Assembly: GCA_910587345.1 (NCBI GenBank) | Contig: CAJUKH010000065.1 | Span: 1-46,359, forward strand | Origin: an uncultured Oscillospiraceae bacterium | GTDB taxonomy: Bacteria; Bacillota; Clostridia; Oscillospirales; Oscillospiraceae | Reading direction: 5' to 3' | Length of the DNA stretch: 46,359 nt | Part shown: positions 1-6,933 of the stretch, one piece after another | Layout: each line of letters begins with the position of its first letter | Numbering within the stretch: the first letter of the stretch is position 1 | Notes under the pieces: generated by a model | Told to the model about the DNA's origin: nothing | What the model saw: the letters and a program-made list of their open reading frames with translations, nothing else | Databases searched by the model: none | Translations under genes and position numbers: made by a program

Positions 1-247
1 GCAGTTGAAGGATTGGCGTACACTTACCAACCAAACGCCACCCGCCCTTACGGAGATGGGATGGTTTCTGGTGGGTGGAACCACCCTTCAAGCTGTGTAG
101 GCCGAGGCGGGTCAATTTCAACGTGATTTCTTCAGTGTTCCACCAGCGGACGCACGGGTGCGAGGCAAGAGGGACCATGGGGGCGTAAAGACGACACCAG
201 CCGATTCTAAAACACATGGTCTTGACCTGAGGGCTTTCTTGGGGAGT

Positions 248-289
248 GTGAGGGGCCATTCTTTGGCCCGTCAAAGAATGGTCCCTCAC
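248..289. other. Repeat-unit hairpin, copy 1
   Basis: Stem 248-265 pairs with 272-289 around the loop GCCCGT, 18 bp with one G-U type position. Compare the copies at 542-583, 819-860 and 46145-46187, where stem bases differ but pairing is kept. Confidence 0.85.
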
Positions 290-541
290 AACCACGCAGT
301 TGAAGGATTGGCGTACACCCACTATCCAAACGCACCTCGCCCCTACGGGGTAGGATGGTTTTTGATGAGTGGAACCACCCCTCAAGCTGTGTAGGCCGAG
401 GCGGGTCTATTTCAACGACATTTCTTCAGTGTTCCACCAACGGACGCACGGGTGCGGGGCGAGAGGGACCATGGGAGCGTAAAGACGACACGAGCCGATT
501 CTAATGCACTTGGTCTTGACCTGAGGGCTTTCTTCGGGGGT

Positions 542-583
542 GTGGGGGGCCATTCTTTGGCCCGTCAAAGAATGGCCCCCCAC
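542..583. other. Repeat-unit hairpin, copy 2 (perfect stem)
   Basis: Stem 542-559 pairs perfectly with 566-583 around GCCCGT. Relative to copy 1, the left arm changed GTGAGG to GTGGGG and the right arm changed CCTCAC to CCCCAC, so the change is compensatory. Confidence 0.85.
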
Positions 584-818
584 GTTCCACGCACCCATCG
601 TCCAAACGGAACCCGCCCTTACGCGGTGGGATGGTTTTCTGATGAGGGGAACCACACCTCAAGCTGTGTAGGCCGAGGCGGGTCAATTTCAACGTGATTT
701 CTTCAGTGTTCCACCAACGTACGCACGGGTGCGGGGCAAGTGGGACCATGGGAGCGTAAAGCCGGCACGAGCCGATTCTAACGCACTTGGTCTTGACCTT
801 GGGGCTTTCTTGAGGAGT

Positions 819-860
819 GTGAGGGGCCATTCTTTGGCCCGTCAAAGAATGGTCCCTCAC
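819..860. other. Repeat-unit hairpin, copy 3
   Basis: Stem 819-836 pairs with 843-860 around GCCCGT. Its stem and loop sequence match copy 1. Confidence 0.85.
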
Positions 861-945
861 AACCACGCAGTTGGAGGATTGGCGTACACCCCCCATCCAA
901 ACGCCACCCGTCCCAGCATCGGCGGGGTCCCGGCACCGGATGCCC

Positions 946-1329
946 CTACTCTTTTCCCAGCCCCGGCTCCACAAAATGCACCGGATACCGCTCCCAATAG
1001 CCCCGGTAACTTCTCTCCTGCCCGTCCAGATCCATCTGGTACAGACGGAACACCACCTGGATGTCCTTGGGCTGCCACTGCTCCTCATAGGAGTATTGGT
1101 ACACCATCCCCAACTTCCGCATCACCCCGCCGCTGCCCGGGTTCTCCCGGTCATGGGTGGCGGTGAGATAGGGCAGCCCCTCTTGCCGGGCCTGCTCCAC
1201 CACCGCCCGCGCGGCCTCTGTCACGATGCCACGACCCCAAAATTCTTTCAGCAGACCATAGCCCAAATCGTAGGGCGGCTCAGCCGATAAGTTTACATAA
1301 TTTATAAACCGCTCTTCCCAAAAGCGGCT
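946..1329 (-). pseudogene. GNAT N-acetyltransferase remnant, N-terminus missing
   Basis: The reading frame encodes the C-terminal part of a RimJ/RimL-like GNAT acetyltransferase. It includes YGLLKEFWGRGIVTEAARAV (the acetyl-CoA-binding A motif with its G-x-G loop) and NPGSGGVMRKLGM (motif B). The family is normally about 170-180 residues, and only about 125 are open here. Going upstream, the frame reads RFWEERFINYVNLSAEPPYDLGYG and then meets a TAA at 1332-1330. The first usable codon is a TTG at 1266 with no clear ribosome site. The remnant sits between the short gene at 1330-1440 and the repeat array that starts about 35 bp beyond its stop. I infer an inactive or rearranged gene, though a short expressed GNAT fragment cannot be excluded. 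Confidence 0.6.
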
Positions 1330-1440
1330 TTACCCGTAAGAGACATACCCCCAGCCGTAGGGCGGCATCGCCGCCAATGGCTGGGCCGCGGCCTCTGCCG
1401 GGCGGGCTCCCCAAGGCAAAAACGTCCCATTCCCCGGCAT
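1330..1440 (-). CDS. Hypothetical 36-residue protein
   Basis: An ATG at 1440 lies just after the stop of the MocR gene, preceded by the purine-rich GGAGAGATAGGAGGA at good spacing. The frame runs 36 codons to TAA at 1332-1330. The product starts MPGNGTFLPWG, is rich in Ala and Pro, and ends MPPYGWGYVSYG. The aromatic C-terminus resembles the segment PPYDLGYG just downstream in the GNAT remnant, so the piece may be a fragment of a related coding sequence rather than an independent gene. I recognise no family. Confidence 0.4.
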   Translation of the reverse strand: MPGNGTFLPWGARPAEAAAQPLAAMPPYGWGYVSYG

Positions 1441-1443
1441 TCC

Positions 1444-2808
1444 TTATCCTCCTATCTCTCCCCGCAGCCGCTCCACAGTCTCTTCCACCTTCTCCTCTGC
1501 CAGCCCGGCAAAGCCCAGCACCAGCGTCCCCGGCATGGGCCGGGCCTTCAGGCAATACTCGCCAAGCCCCCGCACCCGGTACCCTGCCCGGGCCGCCTGG
1601 GCCACCAACTCCTTCTCCTCCCGGCCGGGGAGGGTGAAGAGCAGATGAAGCCCCGCTTCGGCCCCCCGGACCTCCCCCCAGGGTTCCAGCCGGGACACCA
1701 GCGCATCCCGCCGCCGCCGGTAGAGATTCCCCACCCGCCGCAGATGCCGGCTGTAGGCTCCCGAAGCCAAAAACCGCCGCAGCGCCTCCTGTTCCAGCCG
1801 GGACACCGTGGCGGCGGCATGGCCGAATTTGGCCCGATAGACCTCCAGCAGCGCAGGGGGCAGGATAAGATAGGCCATGCGGATGGAGGGGGCCACCGTC
1901 CGGGAAAAGGTGCCTACATAGATCACCCGCTCCCCCCGGTCCAGCCCCTGCATGGCGGGGATGGGCCGGGAGGCATACCGAAACTCCGAATCATAGTCAT
2001 CCTCAATAAGATACCGCCCCGGCGCCCCGTAGGCCCATTCCAGCAGCTCCCCCCGCCGGGACATGGGGGTGGTGACCCCCAACGGAAACTGATGGGAGGG
2101 GGTCACATAGGCCACATTGGCCCCCGATACGGCCAAAGCCTCCACCGACATTCCCTTCCCGTCCACCGGCACAGGCACATGGGGCCAGTTCAGGTTATCC
2201 AACAGCCGGTGGAGAGAGGCATACCCCGGGTCCTCCAGCCCGAACACCGCCCCGGGCAGCAGTTGGAGCAGTACCCACATCAGCCCTTCCACCCCGGCCC
2301 CCAGCACCACCTGTTCCGGGGTGCAGTTCACCCCCCGGTACTGGTGGAGAAACCCGGCCAAGGTCTGCCGCAGGGGCCAATCCCCCTGTCCGTCCCCCCG
2401 CTGGAGCAGGTCGGGATTTTCATAGACCGCCTCCTTGTTCAGCCTTGCCCACATGGCGTAGGGAAACACTGAGGTATCCACCGCCGAGGTGGAAAAGCTC
2501 TGGTCCAGCTCCTCCCGCTCCTCCGCCGGCGGCAAGACGGCCGGCACCTGCACCTCCGGCAGAGACAGCACCCGGGCCACCCGGTACCCGCTGCGGGGGA
2601 GCGACTCCAGATACCCCTCGGCGGTCAAGATGCCATAGGACCGCTCCACCGTGGTCAGACTGACCCCCAAATGCTGGGCCAGCCGCCGTTTGGAGGGCAT
2701 TTTTTCCCCCTCCCTCATCTGCCCCGTACGGATCTGGGAGACAATATAGCGGTACAGCTGGTCATAGAGGGGGCTTTGGTCGTTAAAATTGGGGGTCAGC
2801 GCGGTCAT
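1444..2808 (-). CDS. MocR/GabR-type transcriptional regulator with aminotransferase domain
   Basis: The protein has 454 residues in two parts. A GntR winged helix (about 10-80) contains PLYDQLYRYIVSQIRTGQ and LGVSLTTVERSYGILTAEGYL. A fold-type I aminotransferase domain (about 110-450) contains EDDYDSEFR. MocR proteins bind DNA through the first and sense PLP or an amino-compound adduct through the second. The second ATG of a close pair (2808) is chosen because AAAGGAG lies 9 nt upstream; the ATG at 2814 is only 3 nt away. The position that carries the PLP-binding lysine in the consensus GTFSK reads GTFSR here (Arg about 303), so a standard Schiff base at that site is not possible. The gene is divergent from tatD across a shared palindrome. 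Confidence 0.88.
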   Translation of the reverse strand: MTALTPNFNDQSPLYDQLYRYIVSQIRTGQMREGEKMPSKRRLAQHLGVSLTTVERSYGILTAEGYLESLPRSGYRVARVLSLPEVQVPAVLPPAEEREELDQSFSTSAVDTSVFPYAMWARLNKEAVYENPDLLQRGDGQGDWPLRQTLAGFLHQYRGVNCTPEQVVLGAGVEGLMWVLLQLLPGAVFGLEDPGYASLHRLLDNLNWPHVPVPVDGKGMSVEALAVSGANVAYVTPSHQFPLGVTTPMSRRGELLEWAYGAPGRYLIEDDYDSEFRYASRPIPAMQGLDRGERVIYVGTFSRTVAPSIRMAYLILPPALLEVYRAKFGHAAATVSRLEQEALRRFLASGAYSRHLRRVGNLYRRRRDALVSRLEPWGEVRGAEAGLHLLFTLPGREEKELVAQAARAGYRVRGLGEYCLKARPMPGTLVLGFAGLAEEKVEETVERLRGEIGG

Positions 2809-2878
2809 ACCCATCCGCTCCTTTGGCCCTTTAATTTTTTCTTTTATGGTGCAGAGAAAAGGGGCCAGTTTTAGTTTG

Positions 2879-2946
2879 ATAGTACCACCGATTTCCCCAA
2901 AAAGCAAGCCCCGGGGCTTGCAAAAGTCAGAAAAAAACGCTATCAT
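2879..2946. promoter_or_regulatory. Divergent promoters of the MocR gene and tatD sharing an 18-bp palindrome
   Basis: Forward promoter: TTGCAA (2918-2923), 17 bp, TATCAT (2941-2946). Reverse promoter: TTGCTT (2907-2902), 17 bp, TACTAT (2884-2879). The perfect palindrome GCAAGCCCCGGGGCTTGC (2904-2921) overlaps both -35 boxes, so one bound protein could shut both promoters. The MocR protein is the obvious candidate, by inference. Confidence 0.7.
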
Positions 2947-2978
2947 GGGGATAATACCGCTGACTTGAGGTGACCCCC

Positions 2979-3761
2979 ATGCGTCTTTTCGATTCCCATG
3001 CCCATTATTACGATGATGCCTTCGACCCCGACCGGGCGGAGGTCCTCTCCTCCCTCCCCGCCCACGGGGTCACAGGGGTGGTCTGCCCCGGCTGCGATTT
3101 GGAAAGCAGCCGCCAAAGCCTTGCTCTGGCCGAGCAGTACCCCTTCCTCTACTTCGCCGCCGGCCTCCACCCGGAGAATCTGGAGGGGGCCACCCTTGCC
3201 GATCTGGAGGAGGTCAAAGCCCTCTGCGGCCATCCCAAATGTGTGGCCGTGGGGGAGATCGGTCTGGATTATTACTGGGTCAAGACCCCTGAGGACCGGG
3301 CCAACTCCCGGGACTTTTTCGCCGCCCAGCTGGACCTGGCCCGGGAACTGGACCTGCCCGCCATTGTCCACGACCGGGACGCCCATAAAGACACTCTGGA
3401 CATCGTCCGTGCCCATCCGGGCACCCGGGGGGTCTTCCACTGCTGCGCCCTCTCGGCCGAGGACGCCAAAGTGGTGGACAAACTGGGCTGGTATGTCTCC
3501 TTCACCGGCAACGTCACCTTCAAAAACGCCCGCCGCGCGCTGGAGGTCATGGCCTATATGCCTTTGGAGCGCATCATGATAGAGACCGACGCCCCCTACA
3601 TGGCCCCTGAGCCTTTCCGCGGAAAACGCAACGACTCGAATTATGTCTACCGTGTGGCGGAGACTTTGGCCCAGATAAAGGGCCTGTCCACAGAGGAGGT
3701 GGCAGAGGCCACATACCAAAATGCCCTCCGTTTTTTCGATTTGAAACCTCTTTTTCAGTAA
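2979..3761 (+). CDS. tatD: TatD family metal-dependent hydrolase (DNase)
   Basis: 260 residues, full length for TatD-type nucleases, which are cytoplasmic TIM-barrel enzymes with a two-metal site. Visible motifs are DSHAHYYDDAF near the N-terminus (the HxH metal ligands), GEIGLDYYW (bridging Glu), VHDRDA, FHCC, and METDAPYMAPEPFRGKRND-like residues near the C-terminus (catalytic Asp, FRGKRN signature). The ATG at 2979 is preferred over the in-frame GTG at 2970 because TGAGGTG lies just ahead of it. The gene has its own sigma-A promoter at 2918-2946, shared in reverse with the MocR gene, and stands alone. Family members act in DNA repair or 3'-5' exonuclease degradation; the exact substrate here is unknown. 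Confidence 0.93.
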   Translation: MRLFDSHAHYYDDAFDPDRAEVLSSLPAHGVTGVVCPGCDLESSRQSLALAEQYPFLYFAAGLHPENLEGATLADLEEVKALCGHPKCVAVGEIGLDYYWVKTPEDRANSRDFFAAQLDLARELDLPAIVHDRDAHKDTLDIVRAHPGTRGVFHCCALSAEDAKVVDKLGWYVSFTGNVTFKNARRALEVMAYMPLERIMIETDAPYMAPEPFRGKRNDSNYVYRVAETLAQIKGLSTEEVAEATYQNALRFFDLKPLFQ

Positions 3762-3807
3762 CGTGATTTTAATGTTATGTAAACTATAAGCCCTACGAAT
3801 CATAAAA

Positions 3808-3830
3808 GCCGGCACCAAAAATGCGCCGGC
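3808..3830. terminator. Probable bidirectional terminator
   Basis: GCCGGC (3808-3813) pairs with GCCGGC (3825-3830). Read on the reverse strand it is followed by TTTTATG, suiting the gene at 3915-4304. On the forward strand it is followed by a loose T-rich stretch after tatD. Confidence 0.55.
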
Positions 3831-3914
3831 CCTCTTTCCTGTTGTTTCTTGTTAAACAGGCAGGCCCGGAAAATTCCGAACCAACCCGTTCCTGGGTGGG
3901 TGGAACCGTTTTCT

Positions 3915-4304
3915 TTATGAACGAACAGCGAAGTCCTTCCCGAAGTGGGGACTACCCTTTTCCAGATAATAGACGCAGTAGAACAACAGCTCTCCCGGCT
4001 TGGGCTTCACCGGCAAAGCACGGCCGATGACCCGGTTCAGCGCCTCGTTCTTCCCCTCTTCCCAGACGCACTCCACCGCCCGGTAAATGGCCCGCTGCGC
4101 CGTCCGTGGCTTCTTTTTCAGTTCTCTGGCCACCGGTGGGTAGAGTTCCTTTGTCACCTGCACCTCTGTCACCTGCACCTCATCGTCTTCCTCCACTGCG
4201 GCAAAATGCTCCATGTAACAGGCAAGCGCAACCGTGAACGCCCTTCTGCCGGAAAATCTGGCCCGGGGAGCAATATAGGCGACCAGCTGTCGAATATCCT
4301 GCAT
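3915..4304 (-). CDS. Spo0A C-terminal-domain-like protein
   Basis: 129 residues from the ATG at 4304, with AAAGGAG 11 nt upstream. The segment at about 53-115 (ELYPPVAREL, TAQRAIYRAVECVWEEGKNEALNRVIG) resembles the DNA-binding domain of the sporulation master regulator Spo0A, whose consensus there reads YP-IA, ER-IRHAIE-W-G and N-LFG. No receiver domain is present. The N-terminal 50 residues end in an EVQVTEVQVT duplication. It could be an orphan regulator binding Spo0A-box-like sites. A TGTCGAA heptamer lies inside its own 5' coding region (4289-4295), possibly by chance. The function is inferred from similarity only. Confidence 0.6.
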   Translation of the reverse strand: MQDIRQLVAYIAPRARFSGRRAFTVALACYMEHFAAVEEDDEVQVTEVQVTKELYPPVARELKKKPRTAQRAIYRAVECVWEEGKNEALNRVIGRALPVKPKPGELLFYCVYYLEKGSPHFGKDFAVRS

Positions 4305-4414
4305 GGAATATAGCACTCCTTTCTCTATGGACGTTCCACCCCTCATCTTGTTTCGACGGCTGTCTATTTTTGGATGTTGCCCTTCCATTTTTAACAATTC
4401 ATTTACAAAGCAGG

Positions 4415-4451
4415 GAAAAAGGAGGGCGTGGTACTGACGTACCACGCCCTC
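4415..4451 (-). terminator. Rho-independent terminator after the P-loop kinase gene
   Basis: Perfect 13-bp stem GAGGGCGTGGTAC (4422-4434) and GTACCACGCCCTC (4439-4451) with a four-base loop. The A-run 4416-4420 gives the U-run on the reverse strand. Confidence 0.9.
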
Positions 4452-4462
4452 TCGAGCCTCAC

Positions 4463-5014
4463 TTATTTCTGCTTTTCCCACTCTTCCCTGATTCGGGTCA
4501 CATTCTCTTCCAGCCCTGCGGCCCCGTCCAGCACCAGACGGGGACAGGGAAGCCCTGTCTCCCAGGTCTTCTGTCGGGCCAGACTCCGCTGCTCCGGTCC
4601 TGCGGTATCGTACCTTGCGGCCCATTCCATAAATTCCCGGTGGTTTTCATACATATCTCCCCCGGGGAGGATGCGTTCCCCAAAGGCGGCCAGTTCTCTG
4701 GCCCGCAGCCATTCCAGCCGGACGCTCTGCTCCACCTCCAGCCGCACCGCCAGAGAAAACCGGGGGATCAGCGGGTCTCCCCAGCCGTCCAGCGCCCCGG
4801 AAAGCACCGTACCCACGGCCTCCCGGTCCAGCTCCTTCTCCATCAGCTCCAGCCGCCGCTCGATGGGCCGCTTCACCGTATAGGGCGGGTCGGTTGGCTT
4901 CCAGAAATAGTCGTCGGTATCCATATGCCGCCAGCCCAACTCCGCTGCCAGCGTCCGGCCCAGAGTGGTGGTGCCTGCGCCTGAAGGGCCGTAGAGATAG
5001 ATGACCGGCCCCAT
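4463..5014 (-). CDS. P-loop kinase-like ATPase
   Basis: 183 residues. A Walker A motif GPSGAGTTTL sits at about 9-18, followed by GWRHMDTDDYFW, the acidic pair usual after the first helix of shikimate- and nucleoside-kinase-like enzymes. RLEWLRARELAAFG and a late LEENVTRIREEWEKQK helix follow. The size and layout fit the cytoplasmic nucleotide/small-molecule kinase superfamily; I cannot name the substrate. Its ATG is 1 nt past the prfC stop, so it is the second gene of the prfC transcript and ends at the strong terminator 4415-4451. Confidence 0.72.
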   Translation of the reverse strand: MGPVIYLYGPSGAGTTTLGRTLAAELGWRHMDTDDYFWKPTDPPYTVKRPIERRLELMEKELDREAVGTVLSGALDGWGDPLIPRFSLAVRLEVEQSVRLEWLRARELAAFGERILPGGDMYENHREFMEWAARYDTAGPEQRSLARQKTWETGLPCPRLVLDGAAGLEENVTRIREEWEKQK

Positions 5015-5015
5015 T

Positions 5016-6617
5016 TTATTCCTCTCCCCCGCCGAAGGGGGTAAAGGTCAGGTTGGGGTTGCGCTCACCAGTCCAGTTCACCGCCCACTTGGAGCCGAAG
5101 AGCAGCAGCTGTCGGCCCTTGAAGTCCTCCACCAGCTTGGTATCGGTGCCCAGGGTCAGGTTCTCCTCCTTCACCGGCTCCCCGTCGGCGGCCTCGATCC
5201 AGCGGAGGTACTCATAGGGCAGGCCCTCCATGAAGATGTCCACCCCATACTCGTTTTTCAGCCGATATTCCAGCACGTCAAATTGCAGAGTACCCACCAC
5301 GCCCACAATGATCTCCTCCATGCCCGTGTAGGGTGCCTTGAACATCTGGATGGCGCCCTCCTGAGCGATCTGCTCGGCACCCTTGAGAAACTGCTTACGC
5401 TTCATGGTGTCCAACGGCCGCACCCGGCGGAAATGCTCGGGGGCGAAGGTGGGAATGGGGTCAAACTGAAACTTCTTCCCCGGGGCGCAAAGGGTATCTC
5501 CGATGGAGAAGATGCCCGGGTCAAACACACCGATAATGTCCCCGGCGTAGGCCTCCTCAATGATCTCCCGCTCGGCGGCCATCAGCTGCTGGGGCCGGGA
5601 GAGCCGGAGCTTCTTGCCCCCCTGAACGTGATAGACCTCCCTGTCCGCCTCAAACTTGCCCGACACCACCCGCATAAAAGCGATCCGGTCCCGGTGGGCC
5701 TTGTTCATGTTGGCCTGAATTTTGAACACGAAGGCGGAAAAATCGTCCTCCATACTGTCAATAACGGTCTCCCCCGCCATACGGGAGAGGGGGGGCGTTG
5801 TCATCTGCAAAAATCCCTCCAGAAAAGGCTCCACGCCAAAGTTGGTGAGGGCGGAGCCAAAGAACACCGGAGACAGCTTCCCATGGCGGACCTTCTCCAA
5901 ATCGAACTCGGCGGCAGCGCCGTCCAGAAGCTCCACATCCTCTGTGAGCCTGGCGTGGAGGTTCTGGCCGATCAGGTCGTCCAGCCCCTCGTCCCCCAGA
6001 GAGACGGTGGTGGCGGTGGCCGCTTTGGCCCCCCCGTGGCCGGTAAAGTGGATGATTTGCCGCTTCTCCCGGTCATAGACCCCCTGAAAGTCCTTGCCGT
6101 CTCCGATGGGCCAGTTGATGGGGTAGGTCTCGATGCCCAGCTCCTTCTCCAGCTCCTCACACAGCTCAAAGGGGTCCCGGGCCTCCCGGTCCATCTTGTT
6201 GATGAAGGTGAAGATGGGGATATCCCGCATGGCGCAGACCTTAAACAGCTTCCGGGTCTGTGCCTCCACGCCCTTGGCGGCATCGATGACCATGACGGCG
6301 GAGTCGGCGGCCATCAGGGTGCGGTAGGTGTCTTCGGAAAAGTCCTGGTGGCCCGGAGTGTCCAGAATGTTGACGCAGAAGCCCTCGTACTGGAACTGCA
6401 TCACCGAGGAGGTCACGGAAATGCCTCTCTGCTTCTCGATCTCCATCCAGTCGGAGGTGGCGGCCCGGGTGTTCTTCTTTCCCTTCACCTGCCCCGCCTG
6501 GGCAATGGCTCCGCCGTAGAGCAGGAATTTTTCGGTAAGGGTGGTCTTGCCGGCGTCCGGGTGGGAGATGATGGCAAAGGTCCGCCGGCGGTTGATTTCG
6601 GTTTCATATTTAGACAA
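5016..6617 (-). CDS. prfC: Peptide chain release factor 3
   Basis: 533 residues, normal for RF3, the GTPase that recycles RF1/RF2 from the ribosome. Visible GTPase motifs are G1 SHPDAGKTTLTEK, G2 region QRGISVTSSVMQF, G3 DTPGHQDFSEDTYR and G4 NKMDR. RF3-specific domains follow, ending in a region with VVGTLQFDVLEYRLKNEYGVD. The start is a TTG at 6617 with GGAGG 7 nt upstream; no in-frame ATG before the G1 motif fits. A sigma-A promoter lies at 6704-6732. It is co-transcribed with the kinase gene. Confidence 0.96.
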   Translation of the reverse strand: MSKYETEINRRRTFAIISHPDAGKTTLTEKFLLYGGAIAQAGQVKGKKNTRAATSDWMEIEKQRGISVTSSVMQFQYEGFCVNILDTPGHQDFSEDTYRTLMAADSAVMVIDAAKGVEAQTRKLFKVCAMRDIPIFTFINKMDREARDPFELCEELEKELGIETYPINWPIGDGKDFQGVYDREKRQIIHFTGHGGAKAATATTVSLGDEGLDDLIGQNLHARLTEDVELLDGAAAEFDLEKVRHGKLSPVFFGSALTNFGVEPFLEGFLQMTTPPLSRMAGETVIDSMEDDFSAFVFKIQANMNKAHRDRIAFMRVVSGKFEADREVYHVQGGKKLRLSRPQQLMAAEREIIEEAYAGDIIGVFDPGIFSIGDTLCAPGKKFQFDPIPTFAPEHFRRVRPLDTMKRKQFLKGAEQIAQEGAIQMFKAPYTGMEEIIVGVVGTLQFDVLEYRLKNEYGVDIFMEGLPYEYLRWIEAADGEPVKEENLTLGTDTKLVEDFKGRQLLLFGSKWAVNWTGERNPNLTFTPFGGGEE

Positions 6618-6703
6618 GGGTATCCCTCCATTTTATGATACGATTCGTGATATAAAAGATAATAATTACATTGGGGATACCCCTCTCAAAAAATTTCCTA
6701 TTT

Positions 6704-6732
6704 ATTATACTGGATTTTCCAACGCTTGTAAA
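6704..6732 (-). promoter_or_regulatory. Sigma-A promoter of prfC
   Basis: On the reverse strand TTTACA (6732-6727), 17 bp, TATAAT (6709-6704). The transcript would start about 85 nt before the TTG start codon. The leader contains GAGGGGTATCCCC, a short dyad near 6670-6688. Confidence 0.75.
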
Positions 6733-6746
6733 CGCCGGAGACAAAA

Positions 6747-6769
6747 AATCCCACCTTTCCGGCGGGATT
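6747..6769 (-). terminator. Terminator-like hairpin upstream of the prfC promoter
   Basis: AATCCCACC (6747-6755) pairs with GGCGGGATT (6761-6769). On the reverse strand it runs into TTTTTTG, so it may insulate prfC from antisense reading. Confidence 0.6.
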
Positions 6770-6779
6770 CTTTTCTGCG

Positions 6780-6803
6780 TTTGAAAAGGTGTACTTTTAC
6801 AAA
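6780..6803. promoter_or_regulatory. 24-bp palindromic operator candidate, site 1
   Basis: The near-palindrome has arms TTTGAAAAGG and ACTTTTACAAA around GTGT. It is the inverted counterpart of the site at 6895-6918, matching in 22 of 24 positions. The 91 bp between the sites contains TTGATA at 6819-6824 and TATACA at 6838-6843, so the pair brackets the likely promoter of the acyltransferase gene. Confidence 0.55.
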
Positions 6804-6894
6804 CTCTCATGGACCTCTTGATAAAATTCATAATACTATACAAACTGGCCCAAGTCAATCACTTATAGGCCCCTGTTTCACGTTTTCCCGACCC

Positions 6895-6918
6895 TTTGTA
6901 AAAGTACACTTTTGCAAA
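6895..6918. promoter_or_regulatory. 24-bp palindromic operator candidate, site 2
   Basis: TTTGTAAAAGTAC followed by ACTTTTGCAAA, a dyad in which 20 of 24 positions match the reverse complement. Its end abuts the GGGAG ribosome binding site (6919-6923) of the acyltransferase gene. A bound repressor could therefore block transcription and overlap the translation start region. Confidence 0.55.
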
Positions 6919-6933
6919 GGGAGCGTGATTCCG

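Larger units (their letters stand above)
1..910. repeat. Tandem repeat array, left copy (units of about 277-294 bp)
   Basis: A unit is repeated head to tail. The anchor TTTCTTCAGTGTTCCACCA starts at 127, 421 and 698, giving periods of 294 and 277 bp. The first unit is cut by the window edge and the last one diverges at about 910. Each unit holds a conserved block (AGGCCGAGGCGGGTC, the anchor, GACGCACGGGTGCGGGGC, GGTCTTGACCT) and then a long hairpin at 248-289, 542-583 and 819-860. Open frames across it, such as a reverse-strand frame containing VRWWNTEE, have no convincing ribosome binding site. They repeat with the DNA rather than with codon constraint, so I treat them as spurious. The same repeat returns at 45979-46359 in the same orientation. 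Confidence 0.9.

Noticed and set aside
1..910. CRISPR array
   Set aside because: Units are about 280-295 bp with near-identical content throughout; there are no short repeats separated by unique spacers and no cas genes.
407..1088. Overlapping hypothetical proteins on the reverse strand containing VRWWNTEE
   Set aside because: They recur wherever the non-coding repeat recurs, lack ribosome sites, and the DNA variation follows hairpin pairing rather than codon positions.
1291..1300. GTTTACATAA decamer recurring (also 17105-17114 and, reversed, at 3775-3784, 15955-15964; again at 43728-43737)
   Set aside because: Looked like a regulatory word, but three of the five lie in genes where it encodes Tyr-Val-Asn (TAT GTA AAC), so coincidence of codon choice is enough.
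4289..4295. TGTCGAA as a Spo0A box controlling the Spo0A-C-like gene
   Set aside because: It lies inside the coding sequence rather than upstream, and a single heptamer is expected by chance in a window this size.
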